A stretch of DNA of 6,703 bases. Source: Chloroflexi bacterium RBG_16_64_32. Its GTDB lineage: Bacteria > Chloroflexota > Dehalococcoidia > SM23-28-2 > RBG-16-64-32. How positions within the stretch are numbered: position 1 is the first letter of the stretch; every line of letters starts with the position of its first letter. Below the pieces are notes generated by a model. The model did not search any database and had not been told where the DNA came from. It saw only the letters and a list, made by a program, of their open reading frames with translations. The translations under genes and the position numbers were made by a program. The DNA lies in assembly GCA_001795235.1 (NCBI GenBank), contig MGNZ01000041.1, forward strand, positions 1 through 6,703. The letters run 5' to 3'. Positions 1 through 6,301 of this stretch are shown here, piece by piece.

Positions 1-540
1 CCCCGAGACGTCAAAGTGGCCATGATGCGCCCCCACTATCTGCAGTCGGCCCAGCCGGGCCTCGATGCGCTCGCGCGTTCCCCCTACCTCTTCCTCGGTG
101 CCGCCCAGCAGGAAGACCCGGGAGCCGGCCTCGTCCAGGCGCGTCAGCACCTCCCAGGTCAGGTCCACGCCGGCCATGTTCTCCTTGAGCGGCCGCCGGA
201 TGGCGCGCGGGTTGAGGGCCACAGCGGCCAGGGAGAGGGGGAGTTGGGCCAGGGCTCGCAGGGGCCCACCGGCCAGGGCCAGGTAGTGGGCCGCCCAGAG
301 GATACCGATGCCATCGGCCAGGCAGAGACCGGCGCCGTTCAGGATCTCCCGTATGCGGGCGTCGCGGGCCGCACGGGGCATGTACTCCGAATAGGGCTTG
401 ACGACATAGGCCCTTTCCCGTCGCCGAACCATGCCGGCGATTGCCTCGGCGGCCTCGGCGCGGCTCAGGTTGTGGAAGCGGACGCCCAGCACTTCCACCG
501 TGTCCGGGGACTGCGGCCGCTCAGGCTCTGGCGCCGACAC
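1..540 (-). CDS. WecG/TagA/CpsF-family glycosyltransferase, C-terminus cut off by window edge
   Basis: The 180 visible codons encode the N-terminal two thirds of a protein of the WecG/TagA/CpsF family (GT26 type). These enzymes usually transfer an N-acetylmannosamine-type sugar from a UDP-sugar to a polyprenyl-linked acceptor at the inner membrane face. Supporting motifs are VLGVRFHNLSRAEA near residues 17-30, E52, the LADGIGILWAA block at 75-84 with the Asp76-Gly77 pair matching the family's catalytic Asp, AGVDL at 123-127, VFLLGG at 142-147 and IVGAHHGHF at 168-176. The start is GTG at 540, overlapping the upstream glycosyltransferase stop by 20 nt; no clear Shine-Dalgarno is seen, which suggests translational coupling. 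GTG at 498 is an alternative start. Oddities: the usual T-P-N of the first motif reads K-P-Y (48-50), and about 30 extra residues lie before AGVDL. Roughly 60-80 residues should lie beyond the window. The family call is confident; donor and acceptor are unknown. Confidence 0.85.
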   Translation of the reverse strand, partial: MSAPEPERPQSPDTVEVLGVRFHNLSRAEAAEAIAGMVRRRERAYVVKPYSEYMPRAARDARIREILNGAGLCLADGIGILWAAHYLALAGGPLRALAQLPLSLAAVALNPRAIRRPLKENMAGVDLTWEVLTRLDEAGSRVFLLGGTEEEVGGTRERIEARLGRLQIVGAHHGHFDVSG

Positions 541-1762
541 CGCTGACGACTTCGTCCAGGGGCCTGTACGCCGCCTCCGCCAGATAACGGCGGCGGATCA
601 GGGCCCGACCGTTCTCACTGAGCAGGCGCCACATCGCCTCGTCGTGCAGGAGGCGGGCCACCGCTTCCGCCATCGACGGCGGGTCATCCGCCACTAGCAG
701 GTGCTGGCCCGGCACCACCTCCAGTCCGCCAGCGCCTTCGGGGCTGGCAACGACGGGCAGGCCGCGGGCCAGGGCGTTCAGCACCTTTAGCCGGGTGCCG
801 CCGCCGCTGCGACTCGCCTCCACGAACACCCGCGCCCGGCGAAACAGCGGCTCGGCGTCCTCCACGGACCCGAGGACGTCGACCCCGGCCGTGCGGCGGG
901 CCAGTCGCTGCAACCGCGCCGGCGCCCCCCGGCCGGCGATGACGAAGCGGGCCTCGGGCGCCCGGCGGCGCACCAGGGGGAACACGAAACGGAGAAAGTG
1001 CTCGACACCCTCGATGTTGGGCTGCCAGCTCAGGGTGCCGAAATAGAGGATGACCGCCTCCGCGGAGCCGAAGGAGAGAGCGGGCCGCTCCAGCAGGGCC
1101 GGTGGCGGCAGGTTGGGCAGGAGGCGTAGCCGCTCCGGCCGGGCACCCAGTTCGACCAGAGCCTGCCGGTCCGCTTCGGACACGGCGAAGACAGTGCGGA
1201 AGCGGGGCAGAATAGCAGCCTCATAGCGGCGGACGCGACGGTACTCCAGCCGCGTGAGCATCCTGAGAAGGCGGTTGGCCTCTCTCTCCGCCTGCCGGCG
1301 CCACATCACATGCTCGGCGTTGTGCTGGTGCAACACGGCCAGGCCGGCGAAATCCCGCGGCAGATACTGGGCCATGAGCCATCCATCCACAAACACGACA
1401 TCGTACTCGCCACTGCGCAGCCGCTCCAAGACCAGCTCCGTCATGAGGCCGCTGCGGTTGCGCTCTATGCTTAGCGGAAGCCCCCAGATGTAGCTGCGCA
1501 GCAGGTTCAGGGGGTTCCGCCCACGATTTAGCGGTACCGTCTCCACCTGTCCCACGACTGTGGACCAGCGGGACTGCTCGTCGGTCAGGGGACGGCGCCG
1601 GAAGCAGAGGACGTGAACCTCATGACGCCGCCTCAGGTAGTCAAGGATGCTGGCCGCCTTGATCGTGCCGCCACTATAGGCGGGGTGCGGTGGTTCCGGA
1701 GTTAAGAACAAGACTCGCATTGCTTGCTGTGACTGCCGGCCGGGGGCAGCGCCGGTGACCAT
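521..1762 (-). CDS. GT-B fold glycosyltransferase (family 4-like)
   Basis: A 413-residue cytosolic or peripheral-membrane glycosyltransferase of the GT4/Glyco_trans_1_4 type, expected to add a sugar from a nucleotide donor to a growing glycan. The N-terminal Rossmann half starts MRVLFLTPEPPHPAYSGGT (residues 15-33), with the Gly-Gly loop and HQHNAEH (145-151) typical of acceptor-side segments. The linker ends near FAVSEADR (192-199). The C-terminal donor domain has ILYFGTLSWQPNIEGVEHFL (238-257), FVIAGRG (273-279), VDVLGSVED (294-302) and GGGTRLKVLNALARGLPVVAS (320-340). In this last motif the two Glu positions of the usual EX7E signature read Gly and Asn. The start at 1762 is chosen because GGGAGG sits 8 nt upstream and the ATG falls 25 nt after the rmlD stop. 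ATG 1720, directly at MRVLF, is the conserved-domain start but has no ribosome site. ATG 1822 would overlap rmlD. Sugar specificity cannot be read from sequence; the location behind rmlABCD makes dTDP-rhamnose one possible donor. Confidence 0.87.
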   Translation of the reverse strand: MVTGAAPGRQSQQAMRVLFLTPEPPHPAYSGGTIKAASILDYLRRRHEVHVLCFRRRPLTDEQSRWSTVVGQVETVPLNRGRNPLNLLRSYIWGLPLSIERNRSGLMTELVLERLRSGEYDVVFVDGWLMAQYLPRDFAGLAVLHQHNAEHVMWRRQAEREANRLLRMLTRLEYRRVRRYEAAILPRFRTVFAVSEADRQALVELGARPERLRLLPNLPPPALLERPALSFGSAEAVILYFGTLSWQPNIEGVEHFLRFVFPLVRRRAPEARFVIAGRGAPARLQRLARRTAGVDVLGSVEDAEPLFRRARVFVEASRSGGGTRLKVLNALARGLPVVASPEGAGGLEVVPGQHLLVADDPPSMAEAVARLLHDEAMWRLLSENGRALIRRRYLAEAAYRPLDEVVSGVGARA

Positions 1763-1770
1763 CTCTGCAG

Positions 1771-1776
1771 CCTCCC
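1771..1776 (-). promoter_or_regulatory. Shine-Dalgarno site for the family-4 glycosyltransferase
   Basis: GGGAGG read on the minus strand lies 8 nt before ATG 1762. A second GGAGG core occurs at 1779-1783. This decides between three in-frame starts (1822, 1762, 1720) in favour of 1762. Confidence 0.65.
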
Positions 1777-1787
1777 GCCCTCCTACG

Positions 1788-2624
1788 TCAGTCGGCTCCC
1801 CGAAGGTAGCGCGCGAGAGCATCTTGCCAGGAAGGCATCTCGATTCCCGTTCGCCTCGCCTTATCCAGACTCAAGACGGAGAACACCGGTTTGTGATAGG
1901 GCGCACCGAACTCCTCAAGGGTCGCCGGCTCCACCGGCAGGTCTGACAGTCCTCGCATTCGCAGTATCTCCTGAACCCACTCGAATCGGGAGCAGTGCCC
2001 GCTGTTCGTGAGATGGTAGGTTCCCGGGGCCGCTTTCTGCGCGAGGACAGCGATCCCCGCCGCCAGATCGGCGGTCCAGGTGGGGGAAGCGACCTCATCG
2101 GTCACCCCTTTCAGCGAGCCGTCCCTGGTAGCCGCCTCCAAAACCTTCTCCGGGAAGCTCACCCTCCCGGCCCCGTAGAGCCACGCCGTGCGAACGATGT
2201 AGTGCCGCTCCAAGGCCGACTTCACGTGGCGCTCGCCGGCCAGCTTGGATCTGCCGTAGGCGTTGATGGGGTTGGGAGGATCGTCCTCCCCGTAGGGCTC
2301 CCGCTTCTCTCCGTCGAACACCTCGTTGCTGCTGATGTAGACCATGGCGGCGCCGCTGCGGGCGCAGGCCTCCGCCACGATGCGGCTTCCCTCGCCGTTG
2401 ACCAGCAGGGCCTGTTCGGGGTCTGCCTCGCAACCGGCGGTGTCCGTCCAGGCCGCGGCGTGGATGACCAAATCCGGCGTTAGCTCGTTAAAGTAGCGCT
2501 GGACGACATCATCTTTCGTGATGTCCATCTCCGGAAGGTCCAGCAACGAGACTTGATGCTGGGCCAGGGACTTCTGGAGAGCGCGCCCCAACTGGCCGCG
2601 GCCGCCGGTGACCAGTACGCGCAT
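1788..2624 (-). CDS. rmlD: dTDP-4-dehydrorhamnose reductase
   Basis: A 278-residue cytosolic short-chain dehydrogenase/reductase that performs the last step of dTDP-L-rhamnose synthesis, reducing dTDP-4-dehydro-L-rhamnose with NAD(P)H. The Rossmann glycine motif is VTGGRGQLG (residues 5-13). DLVIHAAAWTDTAGCEADPE (51-70) is the family block, and the catalytic Tyr-Lys pair is Y123/K127 in NAYGRSKLAGE. RTAWLYG (145-151), SPTWTADLA (180-188) and the C-terminal FSVLSLDKAR (248-257) are all RmlD signatures. Length is slightly under the usual 285-300. The usual STDYVFDG catalytic stretch reads SSNEVFDG (98-105), so Asp and Tyr are replaced by Asn and Glu. The start lies 6 nt after the rmlC stop and has no recognisable ribosome site, suggesting coupled translation. 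The position directly behind rmlC supports the pathway role. A related NAD-dependent epimerase/reductase is the alternative, but RmlD fits much better. Confidence 0.92.
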   Translation of the reverse strand: MRVLVTGGRGQLGRALQKSLAQHQVSLLDLPEMDITKDDVVQRYFNELTPDLVIHAAAWTDTAGCEADPEQALLVNGEGSRIVAEACARSGAAMVYISSNEVFDGEKREPYGEDDPPNPINAYGRSKLAGERHVKSALERHYIVRTAWLYGAGRVSFPEKVLEAATRDGSLKGVTDEVASPTWTADLAAGIAVLAQKAAPGTYHLTNSGHCSRFEWVQEILRMRGLSDLPVEPATLEEFGAPYHKPVFSVLSLDKARRTGIEMPSWQDALARYLRGAD

Positions 2625-2630
2625 AGGCCG

Positions 2631-3086
2631 CTATGTGAACTGGGTCTCCCAGTCGTGGGGGATCTGGTCTGTGTTCCAGGGCAGGCGGTACTCGTCCGGC
2701 TCGTTCGGGTCGTAGGCCTCTGAAGGGAAGTTAATCAAGAGAGAGGGCTCCATGCCGATCGTCTTGTAGCCATGCACGACACCCACGGGTATCTTTACGA
2801 GGATGGTGTTGTTCTCTCCCAGGTAGAAATTGTTGACCTCGCCCTGGGTTGCGGAGCCTTCGCGCTGATCGTATAGGCCCACCCTGATCATCCCCCTGAC
2901 CACCACGAAGAAATCGTCCTGCTTCTCGTGCCAGTGCCAGGCCCGCACCACGCCCGGGTAGTTCATGGAAACGTAGCACTGGCCAAACTTGCTGAAGATA
3001 GGGTCATCGCTGCGCAGAAGCTCCATCAGGTAGCCGCGTTGGTCGGCGTGCCTGGCCAGTTGCTTCACCGCGACGCCCTCGATCAT
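2631..3086 (-). CDS. rmlC: dTDP-4-dehydrorhamnose 3,5-epimerase, short cupin form
   Basis: A 151-residue cupin of the dTDP-sugar isomerase family. In this operon it should convert dTDP-4-dehydro-6-deoxy-D-glucose to dTDP-4-dehydro-L-rhamnose by epimerising C3 and C5. Visible family marks are DQRGYLMELLRSDDP (15-29), RAWHWHEKQDDFFVVVRGMIRVGLYD (48-73) with H51 at the position of the catalytic His, IPVGVVHGYK (99-108) with H105, and EAYDPNEPDEYRLPWN (123-138), where Y125 is the best match for the catalytic Tyr. It is about 30 residues shorter than classical RmlC (about 180-200) and belongs to a compact subgroup that commonly sits next to rmlA, B and D. The ATG overlaps the rmlB stop as ATGA, and AAGGAGG lies 9 nt upstream. 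Epimerase activity is inferred from context and motif; a sugar-epimerase-like cupin of other specificity is possible but would leave the pathway incomplete here. Confidence 0.85.
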   Translation of the reverse strand: MIEGVAVKQLARHADQRGYLMELLRSDDPIFSKFGQCYVSMNYPGVVRAWHWHEKQDDFFVVVRGMIRVGLYDQREGSATQGEVNNFYLGENNTILVKIPVGVVHGYKTIGMEPSLLINFPSEAYDPNEPDEYRLPWNTDQIPHDWETQFT

Positions 3087-4144
3087 GCGGATGCTCCTCC
3101 TTTGGCCTCATATGGTACGCCGCTGGCCAGGCGCTGGCCGTACTGGCGCTCGTAGTAATCTCGGAAAGGCCCTGCGTAGATGGGCTCCCACCACCAGCGG
3201 CTCTCGCTGTACCAGCGGACAGTCCCTTCCAGGGCGGAGAGGAAGTCGTGCTGAGGGAGCCACCCCAGGGCCCGCAGTTTGGAGGAATCTACGGCGTAGC
3301 GGCGGTCATGGCCCTTGCGGTCTTCCACGTAGCGGATGAGGCTCAGAGGCTTCTCCACAAGCCTTAGGATCGCCTCGGCCACGCGGATGTTCTCCTCGTG
3401 GTTGTCGGCGCCGATGTTGTATATCTCTCCGGATTGGCCTTCCCGGGCCACGAGGTCCAGGGCCCGGCAGTGGTCATCAACGTACAACCAGTCGCGCACT
3501 TGGCGGCCGTCGCCGTAGAGGGGAAGGGGCTGATCCCTGAGGGCGCTGGTGACGAACAGGGGGACCAGCTTCTCCACGTGCTGGCGGGGACCGATGTTGT
3601 TGGCGGCGCGCGTGATGATCACGGGCAGGCCGTAGCTCTCGAAGAAGGCGATGCACTGGGCGTCGCCGCCGGCCTTGCTGGCGGCGTAGGGGCTGCGGGG
3701 GTGGAGAGGATCGGTCTCCTTGGCGTAGACGCCGGGCGGCATCTCCCCGTATACCTCGTCCGTGGACACCTGGACAAAGCGGCGGACGTTGGGGTGGCTG
3801 CGGGCCGCATCCAGCAGGACGTGGGTGCCGAGGACGTCGGTGAGGATGAAGGAGCCGGCCTCCATGAGGGAACGGTCCACGTGCGTTTCGGCGGCGAAGT
3901 TGAACACCACGTCCACGTTCGCCATGAGCTGCTTGACGATGTCGACGTCGCAGATGTCTCCCTGCTGGAACTGGTAGCGCGGGTCGCCTTCCACATCCCG
4001 CAGGTTGGCGGGGTTGCTGGCGTAAGTGAGCTTGTCCAGGTTGACCACACGGCAACTTTGATAGCGATCAAGCAGATGAAGGATGAAGTTGCTGCCGATA
4101 AAGCCGCACCCGCCCGTGACCATAATGCGGGCATTCTGGAGCAT
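3083..4144 (-). CDS. rmlB: dTDP-glucose 4,6-dehydratase
   Basis: A 353-residue extended short-chain dehydrogenase/reductase that dehydrates dTDP-D-glucose to dTDP-4-dehydro-6-deoxy-D-glucose using tightly bound NAD+, the second step of the rhamnose pathway. The NAD motif is VTGGCGFIGSNF (residues 9-20). LDKLTYASNPANL (36-48) and FNFAAETHVDRS (81-92) are classic RmlB blocks. The active-site triad region STDEVYGE (127-134) carries T128, D129 and E130, and the Tyr-Lys pair is Y153/K157 in SPYAASKAGGD. NNIGPRQHVEKLVPLF (182-197), YGDGRQVRDWLYVDDH (210-225) and GHDRRYAVDSSKL (278-290) complete the substrate domain. Length is normal for the family. The gene starts 2 nt after the rmlA stop (TAA-AG-ATG) and has no Shine-Dalgarno, so reinitiation after rmlA is likely. 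Its stop overlaps the rmlC start by 4 nt. No catalytic residue is missing; the call is secure. Confidence 0.96.
   Translation of the reverse strand: MLQNARIMVTGGCGFIGSNFILHLLDRYQSCRVVNLDKLTYASNPANLRDVEGDPRYQFQQGDICDVDIVKQLMANVDVVFNFAAETHVDRSLMEAGSFILTDVLGTHVLLDAARSHPNVRRFVQVSTDEVYGEMPPGVYAKETDPLHPRSPYAASKAGGDAQCIAFFESYGLPVIITRAANNIGPRQHVEKLVPLFVTSALRDQPLPLYGDGRQVRDWLYVDDHCRALDLVAREGQSGEIYNIGADNHEENIRVAEAILRLVEKPLSLIRYVEDRKGHDRRYAVDSSKLRALGWLPQHDFLSALEGTVRWYSESRWWWEPIYAGPFRDYYERQYGQRLASGVPYEAKGGASA
3096..3102 (-). promoter_or_regulatory. Strong Shine-Dalgarno site for rmlC
   Basis: AAGGAGG on the minus strand, 9 nt before ATG 3086, embedded in the last codons of rmlB. It is the clearest ribosome-binding site in the operon and fixes the rmlC start. 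Confidence 0.8.
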
Positions 4145-4146
4145 CT

Positions 4147-5271
4147 TTAGGCGCCCGGCATCTCGATCTGGCTGTGGTCTCCCAGAGTAAGGCTATAGCT
4201 GCCGCCGACGGCGTGGCCGCCGCGGAGGGTCACGTAGCGGCCGATAAGGCTGTGTTCGATCGGCCAGTGGGTCTCTTCGATCGTCGTGTGCTCCAGGATG
4301 ATGCTGCCGCCCACACGGACACCCTTGAGCCGGCAGTTGTGATCGATGGACGTGAAGGGACCGACGAAGGAGTCCACGACCTCGGTGTCCTCACCGATGA
4401 CCAGGGGGCCCCGCAGCACGCTATTCACCACCCTGGCGCCCTTTCTCAAGATCACCGGATCGTAAACTCGGGTGCGCTCGTCCACCTGCCCCTCGTTATT
4501 GGGTGTCAGGCTCTGGAGGACCATGCGGTTCGCCTCAAGGATGTCGTCCATCTTGCCGGTGTCTATCCAGTAACGGTCCAACACCTCGGCCTGGACGTTG
4601 AGGCCCTTATCGATCAGGTACTGGATCGTATCGGTGATCTCCAGTTCGCCGCGGCCGGAGGGGCTAATCCGCTCAACGGCCTCGAAGACGTGGTGGTCGA
4701 ACATGTAGATGCCGATTACAGCCAGGTTGGAGGGAGGGCTGGCCGGCTTCTCCACGATGCGCGCGACACGGCCGTCGACGAACTCGGCGATGCCGAATGC
4801 CTGGGGGTTGCTCACCGGGTGAACCAGGATGTGGCAGTTGGCCCCGTTCTCCCGGAAGCGATCCACGAAGGGCTTCACCCCCCCCAGGAGGAAGTTATCG
4901 CCCAGGTAAAGGACGAAGGGGGTCTCGCCCATGTAGTCGCGGGCTATCTTGACGGCGTGGGCGATGCCCAGGGGGGCATCCTGCTCAATATAGTCCACTC
5001 TGGCCCCGAAGGCGGAGCCATCGCCCACAGCCTCCCGAATCTGGTCCGCCGTCTCCCCCACCACGATGGCGATGTCCCGGATGCCGCACTCCACAAGTTG
5101 CTCGATCGCGTAAAAGAGGACTGGCTTGTTGGCGATGGGAACAAGCTGCTTGGCGTTAGTGTAGGTGAAGGGGCGCAGGCGGCTGCCCTTGCCACCACTG
5201 AGGATCAGCCCTTTCATGGTGCTCACCCGCTTCTGTTTTCTCTCGAGCAGTTGCTCCTTCGTCGATGGCAT
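4147..5271 (-). CDS. rmlA: Glucose-1-phosphate thymidylyltransferase, long form
   Basis: A 374-residue nucleotidyltransferase that makes dTDP-glucose from glucose-1-phosphate and dTTP, the committed step of the pathway. The catalytic domain shows GLILSGGKGSRLRPFTYTN (21-39), KQLVPIANKPVLFYAIEQL (41-59), DAPLGIAHAV (98-107), the metal-binding LGDNFLLGG (123-131), EKPASPPSNLAVIGIYMFD (174-192), GRGELEITDTIQYLI (206-220) and YWIDTGKMDD (234-243). From about residue 270 a left-handed beta-helix of hexapeptide-like repeats follows, which marks the long form (usually about 355 residues) rather than the short 290-residue RmlA. The start at 5271 is supported by AAGGGGAGG 5 nt upstream and lies 22 nt after the preceding glycosyltransferase stop. 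The homology start is ATG 5217 (MKGLILSGG), which would give 356 residues, so the first 18 residues (MPSTKEQLLERKQKRVST) are an unusual basic extension or are untranslated. The function is secure; the exact start is less so. Confidence 0.94.
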   Translation of the reverse strand: MPSTKEQLLERKQKRVSTMKGLILSGGKGSRLRPFTYTNAKQLVPIANKPVLFYAIEQLVECGIRDIAIVVGETADQIREAVGDGSAFGARVDYIEQDAPLGIAHAVKIARDYMGETPFVLYLGDNFLLGGVKPFVDRFRENGANCHILVHPVSNPQAFGIAEFVDGRVARIVEKPASPPSNLAVIGIYMFDHHVFEAVERISPSGRGELEITDTIQYLIDKGLNVQAEVLDRYWIDTGKMDDILEANRMVLQSLTPNNEGQVDERTRVYDPVILRKGARVVNSVLRGPLVIGEDTEVVDSFVGPFTSIDHNCRLKGVRVGGSIILEHTTIEETHWPIEHSLIGRYVTLRGGHAVGGSYSLTLGDHSQIEMPGA

Positions 5272-5276
5272 CTCAT

Positions 5277-5285
5277 CCTCCCCTT
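5277..5285 (-). promoter_or_regulatory. Shine-Dalgarno site for rmlA
   Basis: AAGGGGAGG on the minus strand with 5 nt to ATG 5271, filling the 22-nt gap after the family-2 glycosyltransferase. It supports the longer rmlA start over ATG 5217, which has only a weak GGGTGA-like sequence upstream. Confidence 0.6.
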
Positions 5286-5293
5286 GGTATGGC

Positions 5294-6211
5294 TTATGAC
5301 CCCCGAACGGCCGCGCTGCGGGGCCGGAACAAACTCCCTAGGTGCCAGAAGAGAGCGCGCGCCTCCCCCGGAAGCCTGCGTATCGCTCTTGGGTGCCTTA
5401 TCAAATAGAACGGCGCAAAGACGAATGCATAAAGAAACAGGGCGGAAAAAAGATGCAGGAGCGACTTTCGCTTGCGCAAGAACAGGAGGGCGTTGCGCCG
5501 GAACAGATAATAGTACCCGGTGTCTGGGTCTTGAGAGCGGGCGGTCTTGTGCCAGATGCGCGCCTTGGATACATAGTAGCTTTTCAACCCAATATCCCTG
5601 GCCCGAGCGCACCAGTCCGTCTCCTCCCAGTAGGCAAAGTACTCCTCATCGAGGAGGCCCACCCGTTCCAATGCCTCCCGCCTGATGAGCATGCAGGCGC
5701 CGTCGGCGTAGTCCCGCTCCGCCACGTGCTCGTACTGGCCGCGGTCCTCCTCGCCCCGGCCCACCTGCCGGGCGGTCCCAGCCCAGGGGTTTACCCGGCC
5801 GCCGGTAGAGCAGATGACGGTGGGGTGATCGTGGAAGTATATCTTGGGGCACAGGACCGCCGCGTCCGGCAGTCCCTCGGCTGCCCGGACGAGCTCTTCG
5901 AGGAAGGTTGGCTGGACCACCACGTCGTTGTTCAACAGCAGCACATAGTCGGCATCTGTCGCCAGCGCGTGCCGAATTCCCAGATTGCAACCGCCCGCGA
6001 AGCCCAAGTTCTTTTCACTGACGATGAGTTGCGTAGTGTCACCGAATCGCTCCTTCAGGACACGAGCATCGTCCCCGGAGGAGCCGTTATCTATAACGAT
6101 GGTCTCGTAGCTGGGGTACGTTATGCTGCGCACGGACTCCAGGCACTCGCTGGTGTCGGCAACGCCATTCCAGTTGATGACGATGACGGCGACGCTGGGC
6201 CAATCTTTCAT
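5294..6211 (-). CDS. Family-2 glycosyltransferase, rhamnosyltransferase-like
   Basis: A 305-residue GT-A fold glycosyltransferase of the GT2 type (COG1216-like, a group rich in rhamnosyltransferases), expected to transfer a sugar to a lipid-linked or glycan acceptor at the membrane. Motifs are SVAVIVINWNG (6-16), IVIDNGSSGDD (38-48), EKNLGFAGGCNLGIRHAL (66-83), the metal-binding NND at 94-96 in LLLNNDVVV, ADGACMLIRREAL (169-181), and YFAYWEETDWCARA (191-204) with the acidic acceptor-base region. A hydrophobic stretch at about 253-272 (LHLFSALFLYAFVFAPFYLI) looks like a membrane anchor and is flanked by basic residues. ATG 6211 is chosen because homology begins there; the frame stays open to ATG 6295 and GTG 6313, and none of these starts has a good ribosome site. 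It is the first gene of the operon, 22 nt ahead of rmlA. dTDP-L-rhamnose as donor is inferred only from context and family trend. Confidence 0.88.
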   Translation of the reverse strand: MKDWPSVAVIVINWNGVADTSECLESVRSITYPSYETIVIDNGSSGDDARVLKERFGDTTQLIVSEKNLGFAGGCNLGIRHALATDADYVLLLNNDVVVQPTFLEELVRAAEGLPDAAVLCPKIYFHDHPTVICSTGGRVNPWAGTARQVGRGEEDRGQYEHVAERDYADGACMLIRREALERVGLLDEEYFAYWEETDWCARARDIGLKSYYVSKARIWHKTARSQDPDTGYYYLFRRNALLFLRKRKSLLHLFSALFLYAFVFAPFYLIRHPRAIRRLPGEARALFWHLGSLFRPRSAAVRGS

Positions 6212-6301
6212 CGTTGTCGACCGGCTCGACCGGCGGAGGCCACGGGGCTGGCGTTTTGGGCAAGAATAGACGAGAGGCTCATTCGCTAGTCTCATCCGCC
6301 T

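Noticed and set aside
16..546. Plus-strand open frame of 176 codons at the left edge
   Set aside because: The opposite strand encodes clear WecG/TagA/CpsF motifs across the same bases; the plus-strand product is a low-complexity Gly/Gln/Arg-rich shadow.
1763..1822. Longer start (ATG 1822) for the family-4 glycosyltransferase
   Set aside because: It would overlap the end of rmlD by 35 nt and has no support, while ATG 1762 has a good ribosome site.
3398..4150. Plus-strand open frame of 250 codons opposite rmlB
   Set aside because: A Val/Ala/Gly/Asp-rich shadow translation of a highly conserved gene on the other strand.
4174..5685. Long plus-strand open frame of 503 codons
   Set aside because: It lies antisense to rmlA and the family-2 glycosyltransferase, its translation matches no known motif, and such frames are common opposite GC-rich genes.
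5342..6289. Plus-strand open frame of 315 codons
   Set aside because: It is antisense to the family-2 glycosyltransferase, whose motifs are unmistakable; no domain is recognisable in the plus-strand product.
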